This document shows, piece by piece, positions 17,344 through 26,386 of a stretch of 64,000 nucleotides of DNA (positions within the stretch are counted from its first letter, which is position 1; every line of letters begins with the position of its first letter). The translations under genes and the position numbers were made by a program. Source of the stretch: Marinobacter sp. BW6 (GTDB lineage Bacteria > Pseudomonadota > Gammaproteobacteria > Pseudomonadales > Oleiphilaceae). The stretch is taken from the NCBI RefSeq assembly GCF_008107725.1, contig NZ_VIRN01000061.1, positions 496,001-560,000 on the forward strand, read 5' to 3'. The notes under the pieces are model-generated. The model had not been told where the DNA came from. It saw only the letters and a program-made list of their open reading frames with translations, and searched no databases.

Positions 17344-19227
17344 CTATTCCAGCAACCCTACCAGATATTCAGACAACCTCTGGTAGCTATACTCCACCCG
17401 CGCATAAGCGGAATTGGGGACACCCTCGAACTCTCGACCACAATCACCAGCAGCGCTGTAGCTTTTCAGGTAGGCATCACGGATGAGGTTCGGCTGTTCA
17501 GCAACAAAGCCCGGCCCATCTGCTGCAGGGTAGTTCATAGCCCATTCGAAACTGCCATCACCCGTCACCCGGGCCAGCAGGAGCAGATCGGGATCGAGGA
17601 ATCCATAGCGCAACAGTCGAAGATTCGGTTGCTCATTTTCGGAAAACGCCCTTCGATCGAACTCAAGAACCGGATCGGTAAAACCGGAGGGCTGTGGGTC
17701 ATGGCCGGCAAACTGGTACGGCTGAACACCTGTTACCACCTGACTTGCTTCCAAGGCATCGTCCTGTGGCGTACAACTGCTGATGCCGACCGCAAAGGTT
17801 ACGGCCTCCACCTCACTGCCCTGCTCTGCAATCCGGTAACCGGGAAACACCGACGACGAATTTGCGGTTTCCGGAACCAGCGTACGGGTTGCGCCACCGC
17901 TTGTCGCTGCAACCAATGCCACCAGATCACCACTGTCCCTGGTCCAGCTGTAGGTAACCTCGGGGTTCCCGCCGAGCTCCGATGAGCCCGCTGCAACCCC
18001 GCGGTGCTGATGACAGGTGGTACTGGTTTCGAAATAGGCTCGGCGGTTGTCCCAGTCGAAAACCAGACGCTCATCCGTTCCCTCTTCATCGAAATTCAAG
18101 CGGCTCTGCTCCGACAGTGCGGCGGAGGGCAACCACTGGGTTTGCAGGTTCGCCATATAGCCATTCACGCCGATCAGCCGCGCTAACTCCGGCATGGAAG
18201 GTGACAGACAGCCATTCGCCGAGACGGATAGCAGGCGCCCGCTCTCACTGTAATCGAAGGCCAGCTCGGCGGAGATCTGAAGGCCGGAACGATTGGCAGG
18301 CAGGGTGTTCTGACTGGAAGGCTCGGCGTAGATTTTCTGACTGGTCAGCAGCACCGGGTCGCTCAGCTCCACATCCACTTCAGGCAGGGCCAGGGCATCG
18401 ACATCAACATTGGCAAAATCACCCTGGGCCGTGGCATCAACCACCGCAATGACATCCGCGGCATTCTGTACCAGCGATACGCCCAGCAGAAACGCCGCTT
18501 CCTTACTCAGGAATCGCTCCGTGCCGTCACTGTCTCCGGCTGCCAGCAGGTCGTTATAGGCAGCAGGAATCTGGCTGGCCATAAACCTTGCCAATGCCCT
18601 GGCATAGGCGTGTGAGCGATCGTCCCGGGCGAGGATATAATCGCGCACCAGATTCAAATCGGCCAGGCTGGCAGCGACGCTGGACGGCGTTTCCAGGAAC
18701 GAACCCAGACCGACAATGCCCCGATAGCGGGCCAGTGTTGTCAGTGGCGTGATATTGCGGACACCGGGAGGCGCCGACATCAGATAGGCACTGGCCACCG
18801 GCACTTCTCCAATGCGCGTTTCCTCAAGGGTTTTACCCGGCAGGGCTACGGCATGCAGCGAATAGTCCCGTGGATCAAGATCGGGGCCGACTGCAGGGTC
18901 GAGAACCAGCTCCGAAATATCCATTACAAAACGACCACCGGCGCCACTCATTGCGGTGGGTTCACCCGAGGCAAGGGTGACTTCACTGCCGTTATCCAGT
19001 TCGATGACCAGAGGCCCCGGCGTAAACTGACTGTCACCATCCATATCCAGCCAGACCCGGGCGTTCTTCAGGTATCCGTCGATGACCTTGCCGGTATAGG
19101 GTGCCGGCTCACTGTACTCCACGCCGTCGAAATCCCGCCCGTCCACGGGCAGTTGGTCGGATTCCTCACCGCAACCGGCCAGGATGAGGGAGAAAGCAGT
19201 AACAGAGAGACCAATGAGGCGTTTCAT
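17344..19227 (-). CDS. Large predicted outer-membrane or periplasmic lipoprotein, function unknown
   Basis: A 627-residue protein with a lipoprotein signal: MKRL start, hydrophobic stretch and lipobox LAGC with Cys19. The residue after Cys is Gly, so the inner-membrane Asp rule does not apply. Near residues 47-67 is an Asp-rich segment (DGYLKNARVWLDMDGDSQF) resembling a calcium-binding or bacterial carboxypeptidase-like fold seen in other surface lipoproteins. The central part is predicted helical; the C-terminal part (about 310-627) is rich in beta-type sequence with several Cys. I do not recognise a named family. It is a single gene, 107 bases from SelO, on the same strand. Confidence 0.75.
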   Translation of the reverse strand: MKRLIGLSVTAFSLILAGCGEESDQLPVDGRDFDGVEYSEPAPYTGKVIDGYLKNARVWLDMDGDSQFTPGPLVIELDNGSEVTLASGEPTAMSGAGGRFVMDISELVLDPAVGPDLDPRDYSLHAVALPGKTLEETRIGEVPVASAYLMSAPPGVRNITPLTTLARYRGIVGLGSFLETPSSVAASLADLNLVRDYILARDDRSHAYARALARFMASQIPAAYNDLLAAGDSDGTERFLSKEAAFLLGVSLVQNAADVIAVVDATAQGDFANVDVDALALPEVDVELSDPVLLTSQKIYAEPSSQNTLPANRSGLQISAELAFDYSESGRLLSVSANGCLSPSMPELARLIGVNGYMANLQTQWLPSAALSEQSRLNFDEEGTDERLVFDWDNRRAYFETSTTCHQHRGVAAGSSELGGNPEVTYSWTRDSGDLVALVAATSGGATRTLVPETANSSSVFPGYRIAEQGSEVEAVTFAVGISSCTPQDDALEASQVVTGVQPYQFAGHDPQPSGFTDPVLEFDRRAFSENEQPNLRLLRYGFLDPDLLLLARVTGDGSFEWAMNYPAADGPGFVAEQPNLIRDAYLKSYSAAGDCGREFEGVPNSAYARVEYSYQRLSEYLVGLLE

Positions 19228-19330
19228 CGCGGCAACCGTTTATCCTTGTTAGAGGTTGTGCCGCTACTTTAGGGGATGTGGTGATCGGAGACCTTGATAG
19301 GTTTGGCAATTTGTAAAGTTTGGTAACAGG

Positions 19331-21073
19331 TCAGGACGAACAGCTGTAATGGGAAAACCCTCCGAGATCGAACAGCTCGGAGGGCTTCAGCCGGTAGTAG
19401 CGATGCTCAATCCCATGCGATTGCTCGGCATAGGGTTGAATCAATACTTTTTGCAGTTCCCTCAGTGGCAGGTAATCACCTTCGGCAGCTTGCTGATAGG
19501 CGGGAACCACGAACCACTCTCGCATGGTGTATTTCGGGTTCACGAGTTTCATGTTTCGGGACAGTTCCTCGCGGAGCTGGGATCCGTCGCCAGCCCCGTC
19601 GACTTCAATCTGTGATTTCCACTTGGCAAGCCATTCGGACCAGCGCTTGAGCAGCCCTTCCGAATTAGCCACTCCTGCTTCATCCAGTGACCTGTAAAAG
19701 CTCTTTTTTATTGGCTCAATGTCGTCGGGTATCGACGAAAGCTCACGAAAGAGAATTGTGTAATCGACCGGAGTTCGGGTCATCAGCGCTATCAGCTCCC
19801 TGAAGAGCTCAGCGTCAAAAGCCTCAAGGCCCAGCTTCGCTGCCCACATCTTCTCCATTTCCGCCTGCATCACCTCCGGGAAACCGTCATGAATCTCTTC
19901 AAGTTGAGCCAGTTCTTCCTCGTGAGCGTGTAACAGAGGCCTCAGGGCCGAACAGAAACTTTTAAAGTTCCTCTCCGCAGCCGCAGGTTGATTCAAGAAA
20001 GCGAAGTGTTGCCCACCGCCGGTCCACGGTTGGTAAAAAGGCTCAAACACTTCGCAGAAGCCGAAGGGGCCGTAATCCAGTGTGAAGCCGCCTGCGGCGC
20101 AGTTGTCACTGTTGAAATTCCCCTGGCAGTAACCAACCCGAATCCAGTTCGCAACCAGGGAAGCAAGCCGGCTGCGGAACTCCCGCGCGAGCATCATGAT
20201 TTTTGTAGGAATATCGAGTGACTGATCAATGACCTCGCTGTATTCCCGATCAATCAGATGCAATACCAACTGCTCGAGTTCTTCAATCGCTCGGGGGTGC
20301 TCATGCTTTCGGGCCCTGCGCCCGAAAAGTTCTAGCTGGCCAACCCGAATGAAGGACGGGGCTACGCGGGTGGATATGGCAACCGGCTCCGAAATGAGCT
20401 GGTCCGGATCCCGGGAATGGGAACCCTCGGAGTACCAGGGGCGCCGCACCCTCTCCGTTTTCGAGACATAAAGACTCAGTGACCGGGAGGTCGGCACACC
20501 CAGGGCGTGCATGTGCTCTTGCGCCAGGAATTCACGGACGCTGGAGCGCAGAACGGCCCGACCATCGGCACCACGACAATACGGCGTCTGCCCTCCACCC
20601 TTGAGCTGCATTTCCCAACGTCGACCGTTTAGAACAGCTTCCAGTACCGAAATGGCACGGCCGTCGCCATAGCCATTGCCGGTCTGAAACGGGCATTGCT
20701 GGGTGTACTCGGTGCCGTAGATGGACAGCGCGTAGCCAGAGGCCCAGCCCACTTTTCGCATCGGCTCCGGAACGAGCGAGAGGTCGCCGGAGAACATCCG
20801 GATAAAGTCGTCGGATTGGGCCAGGCTGTCAGCAAAGCCCAGCTCGCGGAACAAACCTTCGCTGTGGGTGACGTATTCAGGGGTCTCGATGGGCGTTGGC
20901 CTGACCGGCACATAGTGCCCCGAAAAGACCTGCCGAGGCCGATGGTCAACACCATCGGGAGTGGCATCAGGATCAGGGCTCAGACGATCCATCAGCGAAT
21001 AGTCGGTCATCGGTGCAAGTTCTTCGAGATTGGTCACTTCGAAACTGGTTTCCAGCGACAACGGCTGTCTCAT
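19331..21073 (-). CDS. selO: SelO/YdiU-family pseudokinase-fold protein (protein AMPylase type)
   Basis: A 580-residue member of the SelO family, which transfers AMP to Ser/Thr/Tyr of proteins and is linked to oxidative stress. Typical blocks are [36 protein letters not shown] and [10 protein letters not shown]. The metal/nucleotide segment that usually reads HGVMNTDN is QGNFNSDN here, keeping the Asn and Asp but not the His. The C-terminus ends SCSS, where many relatives have a conserved redox Cys or selenocysteine. It is about 100 residues longer than E. coli SelO and clearly a divergent branch. AGGAGAGG supports the start. Confidence 0.85.
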   Translation of the reverse strand: MRQPLSLETSFEVTNLEELAPMTDYSLMDRLSPDPDATPDGVDHRPRQVFSGHYVPVRPTPIETPEYVTHSEGLFRELGFADSLAQSDDFIRMFSGDLSLVPEPMRKVGWASGYALSIYGTEYTQQCPFQTGNGYGDGRAISVLEAVLNGRRWEMQLKGGGQTPYCRGADGRAVLRSSVREFLAQEHMHALGVPTSRSLSLYVSKTERVRRPWYSEGSHSRDPDQLISEPVAISTRVAPSFIRVGQLELFGRRARKHEHPRAIEELEQLVLHLIDREYSEVIDQSLDIPTKIMMLAREFRSRLASLVANWIRVGYCQGNFNSDNCAAGGFTLDYGPFGFCEVFEPFYQPWTGGGQHFAFLNQPAAAERNFKSFCSALRPLLHAHEEELAQLEEIHDGFPEVMQAEMEKMWAAKLGLEAFDAELFRELIALMTRTPVDYTILFRELSSIPDDIEPIKKSFYRSLDEAGVANSEGLLKRWSEWLAKWKSQIEVDGAGDGSQLREELSRNMKLVNPKYTMREWFVVPAYQQAAEGDYLPLRELQKVLIQPYAEQSHGIEHRYYRLKPSELFDLGGFSHYSCSS

Positions 21074-21153
21074 CTGTGCCTCTCCTGATCAAAGGAAACG
21101 GGCAGTGCCAGCACTGCCCTCAGCCGCCCTTATGACCAGGCCCCGGGCCATGC

Positions 21154-22293
21154 TCAGAATGAGCGGGCAACGATTTCCTTCATGATTTCATTGGTGCCGG
21201 CGTATATCCGCTGCACCCGTGAGTCTGCCCAGGCACGTGCAATCGGGTACTCCCACATGTAGCCGTACCCACCATGAAGTTGAACGCACTCATCCATCAC
21301 CTTGCACTGCAGGTCTGTGGTGAGCTGCTTCAGCATCGCAGCGGTAGGAATGTCGAGTTTTTTGTCCAGATGCAGTTCCAGGCAACGATCGGTGAATACC
21401 CGGGCCGCGGTGATTTCCGCTTTCATTTCGGCCATCTTGAAGCGGGTATTCTGAAAAGCAATCACCGGCTTGCCGAAGGCGTTGCGCTCCTTGACGTAAT
21501 CCAGGGTCCACTCCCAGGCGGCTTCAGCAGCGGCTACGGCCCCCAGAGCAACCTGCAGACGCTCGGCCGCCAGTTCCTGCATCAACTGGAAAAAGCCCTG
21601 ACCCTCTCCCGGGCCGATCAGGTTTCCTGCAGGCACTTTCACGTCCTGGAAGAACAGCTCGGAGGTGTCCTGAGCCTTCATACCCACCTTGTTCAGGTTC
21701 TGACCTTTCTCGAAACCTTCCCACGCGGTTTCCACCATGAACAGACTGATACCCTTGGCGCCTTCCTTGGGATCCGTTTTGGCAACCACAATAACCACGT
21801 CGGCAAGCTGGCCATTGGTAATAAAGGTTTTTGAACCGTTCAGAACGTAATGGTCGCCGTTCTTGACTGCCGTGGTTTTCACGCCCTGCAGATCGGAACC
21901 AGCGCCTGGCTCGGTCATGGCGATAGCACCGATCATCTCACCGCTGGCCAGCTTCGGTAAATAGTGGTTTTTGAGCTCGTCGGAACCGTAGTTAAGCACG
22001 TAGGGCGCAACAATATCAGAGTGCAGGCCCCAGCCTATTCCGGTCAAGCCCGCCCTGGCCACTTCTTCGATCAACACCGCGCTGTACCGGAAATCCGCGC
22101 CTACACCGCCAAACTCTTCTGGCAGGCAAGGGCAAAGGAAGCCCAAGTCGCCGGCTTTCTGCCAGAGTTCGCGGCTGACCTGGCCGTCTTTCTCCCACTG
22201 ATCATGGTAAGGCGCTGCCTCCTGCTCCAAAAACTTGCGGACGGAATCGCGGAAGCCTTCAAGGTCGGCATCGAAGAGAGTACGTGGAATCAT
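21154..22293 (-). CDS. Acyl-CoA dehydrogenase (long-chain type)
   Basis: A 379-residue FAD enzyme of fatty-acid beta-oxidation. The signatures AMTEPGAGSDLQG (about 120), YVLNGSKTFITNG and QLHGGYGYMWEYPIAR are present. At the position of the medium-chain enzyme's catalytic Glu (YEGT) it has YAGTNEIM, as in long-chain and isovaleryl enzymes, which use a Glu in an earlier helix; EAAW near residue 250 is the candidate. I chose ATG at 22293, with GAGG eight bases upstream, rather than an upstream in-frame TTG at 22338. No electron-transfer flavoprotein gene is adjacent. Confidence 0.9.
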   Translation of the reverse strand: MIPRTLFDADLEGFRDSVRKFLEQEAAPYHDQWEKDGQVSRELWQKAGDLGFLCPCLPEEFGGVGADFRYSAVLIEEVARAGLTGIGWGLHSDIVAPYVLNYGSDELKNHYLPKLASGEMIGAIAMTEPGAGSDLQGVKTTAVKNGDHYVLNGSKTFITNGQLADVVIVVAKTDPKEGAKGISLFMVETAWEGFEKGQNLNKVGMKAQDTSELFFQDVKVPAGNLIGPGEGQGFFQLMQELAAERLQVALGAVAAAEAAWEWTLDYVKERNAFGKPVIAFQNTRFKMAEMKAEITAARVFTDRCLELHLDKKLDIPTAAMLKQLTTDLQCKVMDECVQLHGGYGYMWEYPIARAWADSRVQRIYAGTNEIMKEIVARSF

Positions 22294-22415
22294 GGTGAAC
22301 CTCGGTGAATAACCTGTGTTGTGATTGTGGTTCACCAAGTCTCTGCCCGGAGCCCGGTTTGCTCAATGATGAAAAGCATCAATCGCGCTGACCAAAACCA
22401 TCGCCCAGAGCGGCC

Positions 22416-23075
22416 TCAGCCCTTGCGCTTCTCCTCAGCGCGGGCTTCGCCCCAGCGGGGCATCAGGTCCTGGGGCAGGTTCAGATGATCGAGGATGCGG
22501 GCAACAATGAAATCCACCAGATCCTCGACTGACTGGGGCTTATGGTAGAAGCCGGGGCTGGCCGGCATGATGACGGCACCCATGCGGGTCAGTTTCAGCA
22601 TATTCTCCAGATGCACCTCGGAGAAAGGCGCCTCTCTGGGCACAAGAATAAGCGGACGCCGCTCCTTCAGGGCAACATCACCGGCGCGCTCGATCAGATT
22701 ATTGCTGGCACCGGTCGCCAGGGCCGAGAGCGTTCCGGTGCTGCAGGGGCAAACCACCAGCGGCGCTTTTTCCCCGGAGCCGGAGGCCGGCGGTGCAAAC
22801 CAGTCTTCCCGACCAAACACCAGAACCTGCCCCGGTTCCGCGTCGGCATAGACAGACAGGGTTTCCTGCATCGCCGGCGGGGTTCCAGGCAGCTTGAGGT
22901 CGGTTTCGGTAGCGATTACCACCTGCGCGGCCCGACTGACCATCACATTCACCCGGCAGCCGGCCGAAACCAGGCACTGCAGCAGGCGCAGGCCATACTG
23001 GGCACCGGACGCGCCGGTGAACGCCAGGTTAACGGTTGATGGCCAGTTCTGATCGTTGCTCATTAAAGTCGCCAT
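22416..23075 (-). CDS. ubiX: Flavin prenyltransferase UbiX
   Basis: A 219-residue enzyme that prenylates FMN to make the cofactor of the UbiD decarboxylase in ubiquinone synthesis. The N-terminal [14 protein letters not shown] binds [40 protein letters not shown] and [17 protein letters not shown] are family blocks. ATG at 23075 or 23063 are both possible; neither has a clear ribosome site. It lies 34 bases downstream of mpl, an arrangement also seen in pseudomonads. Confidence 0.95.
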   Translation of the reverse strand: MATLMSNDQNWPSTVNLAFTGASGAQYGLRLLQCLVSAGCRVNVMVSRAAQVVIATETDLKLPGTPPAMQETLSVYADAEPGQVLVFGREDWFAPPASGSGEKAPLVVCPCSTGTLSALATGASNNLIERAGDVALKERRPLILVPREAPFSEVHLENMLKLTRMGAVIMPASPGFYHKPQSVEDLVDFIVARILDHLNLPQDLMPRWGEARAEEKRKG

Positions 23076-23109
23076 TTGTCAGTCGGAGGAAGTCGCCGGA
23101 TGCGACGGA

Positions 23110-24504
23110 TCAGCCACGGATACGCTCAAGCTCGGCAATAAGTTTACCGTGAATACCACCAAAGCCACCGTTGCTCATGATCACAATGTGACAGGGGCTG
23201 GGAAGATCTTCCAGAGTGCGTGCCAGCAATGCCTCGACCGTTGCCTCCACCCGGTGCTGATCAGAATCGGCATTCAGGTCCTGCCAACCGGCAATCAGTT
23301 CCGGCAGCCAGTCCATATCATTCAGGTTGGCCCACAGAACCCGGTCCGCGGTTTCCGCGCTGGGCAGCAGTGTCTGCTGGTGGACACCCTGCTTCATGGT
23401 GTTTGAGCGCGGTTCAATCAGGGCCAGGATGGGCTCGTCGCCCACCTGGTTCCGCAAACCCTCGAGGGTGGTGGCAATGGCTGTTGGGTGGTGGGCAAAG
23501 TCGTCGTATACACGCACGCCGCCTATGTCCGCCAGCAACTCCATCCGCCGTTTGACGCCGGAGAACCGGCACAGGGCCGCCACCGCATGGTCAGGGGTGA
23601 CGCCCACGTGACGGGCGGCAGCAATAGCAGACAAGGCATTGCGGACATTATGCAGACCGGTCTGATCCCACTTCAGTGTCGCTACCGGCTGCTCGTGATG
23701 AATCACCAGAAACCGGCTGCCGTCCTCCGATAGCAGCTCGGCTCGCCAGTCCGACATGCGAGGTGTCTCGCTGCCAATGGCGGTGTCCTGGACCGGGCTC
23801 CAGCAGCCCATTTCCAGAGCATTGTCCAGATGGCCATCCACCGCCGGGCGGATAATCAAACCCTGGGATGGGACGGTTCGCACCAGGTGATGGAACTGTC
23901 GCTCGATAGCTTCGACATTCTCGAAGATATCCGCGTGGTCGAACTCAAGGTTGTTCAGGATCAGGGTGTGGGGACGGTAATGGACAAACTTGGAACGTTT
24001 GTCGAAGAAGGCGCTGTCGTATTCATCCGCCTCGATCACAAAAAAGTCGCTGTTTCCCAAACGCGCTGAGACAGGAAAGTCCCGCGGAACACCGCCAACC
24101 AGATAGCCCGGTTCAAACCCGGCCTGATCCAGTATCCAGAGCAGCATGGATGTCGTCGTGGTCTTGCCGTGGGTACCGGCTACCGCCATTACCCAGCGGT
24201 GCCTGAGCACCTCCCGGCTCAGCCACTCGGGCCCGGACATGTAGTCGATATTGCGGTTAAGCACCGCTTCAACTTCCTGATTGCCTCGGGACATAGCGTT
24301 ACCGATCAGCACAAGGTCCGGCTTCGGCTCCAGGTGATCAGGGCTATACCCTTCCATCAGGCTGATACCCTGAGCCTCCAACTGGGTGCTCATGGGCGGA
24401 TAAACCCCCTGATCGGAGCCGGTCACCGTGTGGCCCAGCTCCCGGGCCAGAACGGCCAGGCTGCCCATGAAGGTGCCACAGATTCCGAGGATATGAATGT
24501 GCAT
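23110..24504 (-). CDS. mpl: UDP-N-acetylmuramate:L-alanyl-gamma-D-glutamyl-meso-diaminopimelate ligase
   Basis: A 464-residue Mur-type ligase that reattaches recovered murein tripeptide to UDP-MurNAc in cell-wall recycling. It starts MHIHILGICGTFMGSLAVLA, with the GICGTFMG nucleotide loop peculiar to Mpl, and has the ATP loop GTHGKTTTTSM (about 109-119) plus the metal segment IEADEYDSAFFDKRSKF. I trimmed an upstream extension (to 24537) because family members start here and GAGGG lies before this ATG. Divergent from pfp, upstream of ubiX. Confidence 0.96.
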   Translation of the reverse strand: MHIHILGICGTFMGSLAVLARELGHTVTGSDQGVYPPMSTQLEAQGISLMEGYSPDHLEPKPDLVLIGNAMSRGNQEVEAVLNRNIDYMSGPEWLSREVLRHRWVMAVAGTHGKTTTTSMLLWILDQAGFEPGYLVGGVPRDFPVSARLGNSDFFVIEADEYDSAFFDKRSKFVHYRPHTLILNNLEFDHADIFENVEAIERQFHHLVRTVPSQGLIIRPAVDGHLDNALEMGCWSPVQDTAIGSETPRMSDWRAELLSEDGSRFLVIHHEQPVATLKWDQTGLHNVRNALSAIAAARHVGVTPDHAVAALCRFSGVKRRMELLADIGGVRVYDDFAHHPTAIATTLEGLRNQVGDEPILALIEPRSNTMKQGVHQQTLLPSAETADRVLWANLNDMDWLPELIAGWQDLNADSDQHRVEATVEALLARTLEDLPSPCHIVIMSNGGFGGIHGKLIAELERIRG

Positions 24505-24659
24505 TCGGCAACTGCCCTCTGTGTTGAAATCCGACAAGCCTCCCGTATCCGCCCCACCCCGTCAAGAGCCACGCTATCCGCAATCCTGCTCATGAAAATT
24601 GCCAGCGATTGGCGTATCATCTGCGCCATTGTCGAACCAGCAGGAGGCTCCAGCCCGAG

Positions 24660-25922
24660 ATGGCCATCAAGAACGCATTCTACGCTCAATCCGGCGGTGT
24701 CACCGCCGTCATCAATGCCAGTGCCTGTGGCGTCATTCAGACCGCCCGCAAGCATCCGGACAAAATCGGCAAGGTATTTGCCGGACGCAACGGCATTATC
24801 GGGGCGCTGAAGGAAGAACTGATTGATACCAGCCTCGAAAGCGACGATGCCATCCAGGCACTGATACACACTCCGGGGGGCGCTTTCGGCTCCTGTCGCC
24901 ACAAGCTCAAGAACATTTCCGAGAACCGTCGCGAATACGAGCGCCTGATTGAGGTGTTCCGGGCCCACGACATTGGCTACTTCTTCTATAACGGCGGCGG
25001 GGACTCACAGGATACTGCCTATAAAGTCTCACAAATTGCTGACAAGATGGGCTACCCCATTACCTGCATCGGCGTGCCCAAGACTGTCGATAACGATCTT
25101 CCGTTTACCGACTGCTGCCCCGGCTTCGGTTCCGTTGCCAAGTACATTGCCACTTCCACCCTGGAAGCCAGCCTGGACATCAAGTCCATGTGCGAAACAT
25201 CCACCAAGGTGTTCATCCTGGAAGTGATGGGGCGTCATGCCGGCTGGATTGCCGCATCTGGCGGTCTGGCAGGACAGGGCGAGGGCGAACCGCCCCACAT
25301 TATCCTGTTCCCGGAAATTCCGTTCGATCGCGAAAGCTTCCTGGCCCGCGTGGATCACTGTGTGAAGGAATACGGCTACTGTGTAGTCGTGGCCTCCGAG
25401 GGTGCCCAGTACGAAGATGGTCGCTTCCTGGCGGACGCCGGTGCCAAGGACGCGTTTGGTCATACCCAGCTAGGCGGTGTGGCGCCGGCCCTGGCCAACA
25501 TGGTCAAGCAAGCCCTGGGCCACAAGTACCATTGGGCTGTTGCCGACTACCTGCAGCGCAGCGCCCGCCACATTGCCTCCGCCACCGATGTGGAGCAGGC
25601 CTATGCCGTTGGCAAGGCAGCCGTAGACATGGCTCTGGAGGGCAAGCAGGCCCTGATGCCCACGATCGTCCGCGAACAGGGAAAGCCTTACCGCTGGAAG
25701 ATTGGCGAAGCCCCCCTCAGTGAAGTGGCAAACCAGGAAAAGAAGATGCCGATTCACTTCATCACCGACGATGGTTTTGGCATCACCCAGGATTGCCGGG
25801 ACTATCTGGAGCCCCTGATTTACGGGGAGAGTTTCCCGCCGTTCGACAATGGTCTGCCACGAGTGGCCAAACTCCAGAACACGTTGACCGAGAAGAAGCT
25901 GAAAACCGATTTCCAGCTGTAG
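24660..25922 (+). CDS. pfp: Pyrophosphate-dependent 6-phosphofructokinase
   Basis: A 420-residue phosphofructokinase that interconverts fructose-6-phosphate and fructose-1,6-bisphosphate in glycolysis. Two residues decide the phosphate donor: the loop GGGDSQDT has Asp at the position where ATP enzymes have Gly, and PKTVDNDL has Lys where ATP enzymes have Gly. Both point to PPi. MGRHAGWIAA is the substrate-binding segment. The chosen ATG (24660) follows AGGAGG at a rather long spacing; an upstream extension to 24609 looks non-coding. It is followed by a strong terminator. Confidence 0.92.
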   Translation: MAIKNAFYAQSGGVTAVINASACGVIQTARKHPDKIGKVFAGRNGIIGALKEELIDTSLESDDAIQALIHTPGGAFGSCRHKLKNISENRREYERLIEVFRAHDIGYFFYNGGGDSQDTAYKVSQIADKMGYPITCIGVPKTVDNDLPFTDCCPGFGSVAKYIATSTLEASLDIKSMCETSTKVFILEVMGRHAGWIAASGGLAGQGEGEPPHIILFPEIPFDRESFLARVDHCVKEYGYCVVVASEGAQYEDGRFLADAGAKDAFGHTQLGGVAPALANMVKQALGHKYHWAVADYLQRSARHIASATDVEQAYAVGKAAVDMALEGKQALMPTIVREQGKPYRWKIGEAPLSEVANQEKKMPIHFITDDGFGITQDCRDYLEPLIYGESFPPFDNGLPRVAKLQNTLTEKKLKTDFQL

Positions 25923-25947
25923 TCCCCTTCGGCCACCATCGGCAAAT

Positions 25948-25987
25948 AAAAAAGCCTGACAGATTATCTCTGTCAGGCTTTTTTCAT
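25948..25987. terminator. Bidirectional terminator between pfp and glutaredoxin gene
   Basis: AAAAGCCTGACAGA pairs perfectly with TCTGTCAGGCTTTT around a short AT loop, with A6 before and T6 after, so it serves both converging transcripts. Confidence 0.95.
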
Positions 25988-26011
25988 TGTTCGGGAAACC
26001 AGCGTCGTTTG

Positions 26012-26266
26012 TTAGCGGGCGAGTTCCGCCTGGTGATCGCGCACATAGGCATAGAATTGATCAAATCCTCCCACGTACTGGCTCCCGACAAGAATCTGCG
26101 GCACGGTGTACACCGGCCGGCCAACCCGGTCGGCGATGTCCTGTTTGCTCATACCCTTCTCGATCATATCGACCCAGACATAGGGAATGTTTCTGGCCTC
26201 ACACAGGTGCTTTGCCTGTACACAGAATCCACAACTTGAACGGCCGTAAATCGTGACCTGCTCCAT
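26012..26266 (-). CDS. grxC: Glutaredoxin (GrxC-like)
   Basis: An 84-residue thioredoxin-fold protein that reduces disulfides with glutathione. The redox motif is CGFC (SSCGFCVQAKHLC), and TVPQILVGSQYVGGFDQF holds the cis-proline and glutathione-binding glycines. Class I glutaredoxins more often have CPYC; Phe and Gly here are unusual but keep both Cys. GGGGAGG supports the ATG at 26266 over an in-frame GTG two codons upstream. Confidence 0.9.
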   Translation of the reverse strand: MEQVTIYGRSSCGFCVQAKHLCEARNIPYVWVDMIEKGMSKQDIADRVGRPVYTVPQILVGSQYVGGFDQFYAYVRDHQAELAR

Positions 26267-26386
26267 AAACACCTCCCCAAGCTCTCTGGCGGTTAATTTC
26301 GGTATTCAAATCTTATGGGCGAATCATGACACGCCACCCGGTAATTGAAAATTGATGCTTTGAATCGCAGCCATAGTAGCCGGCCA

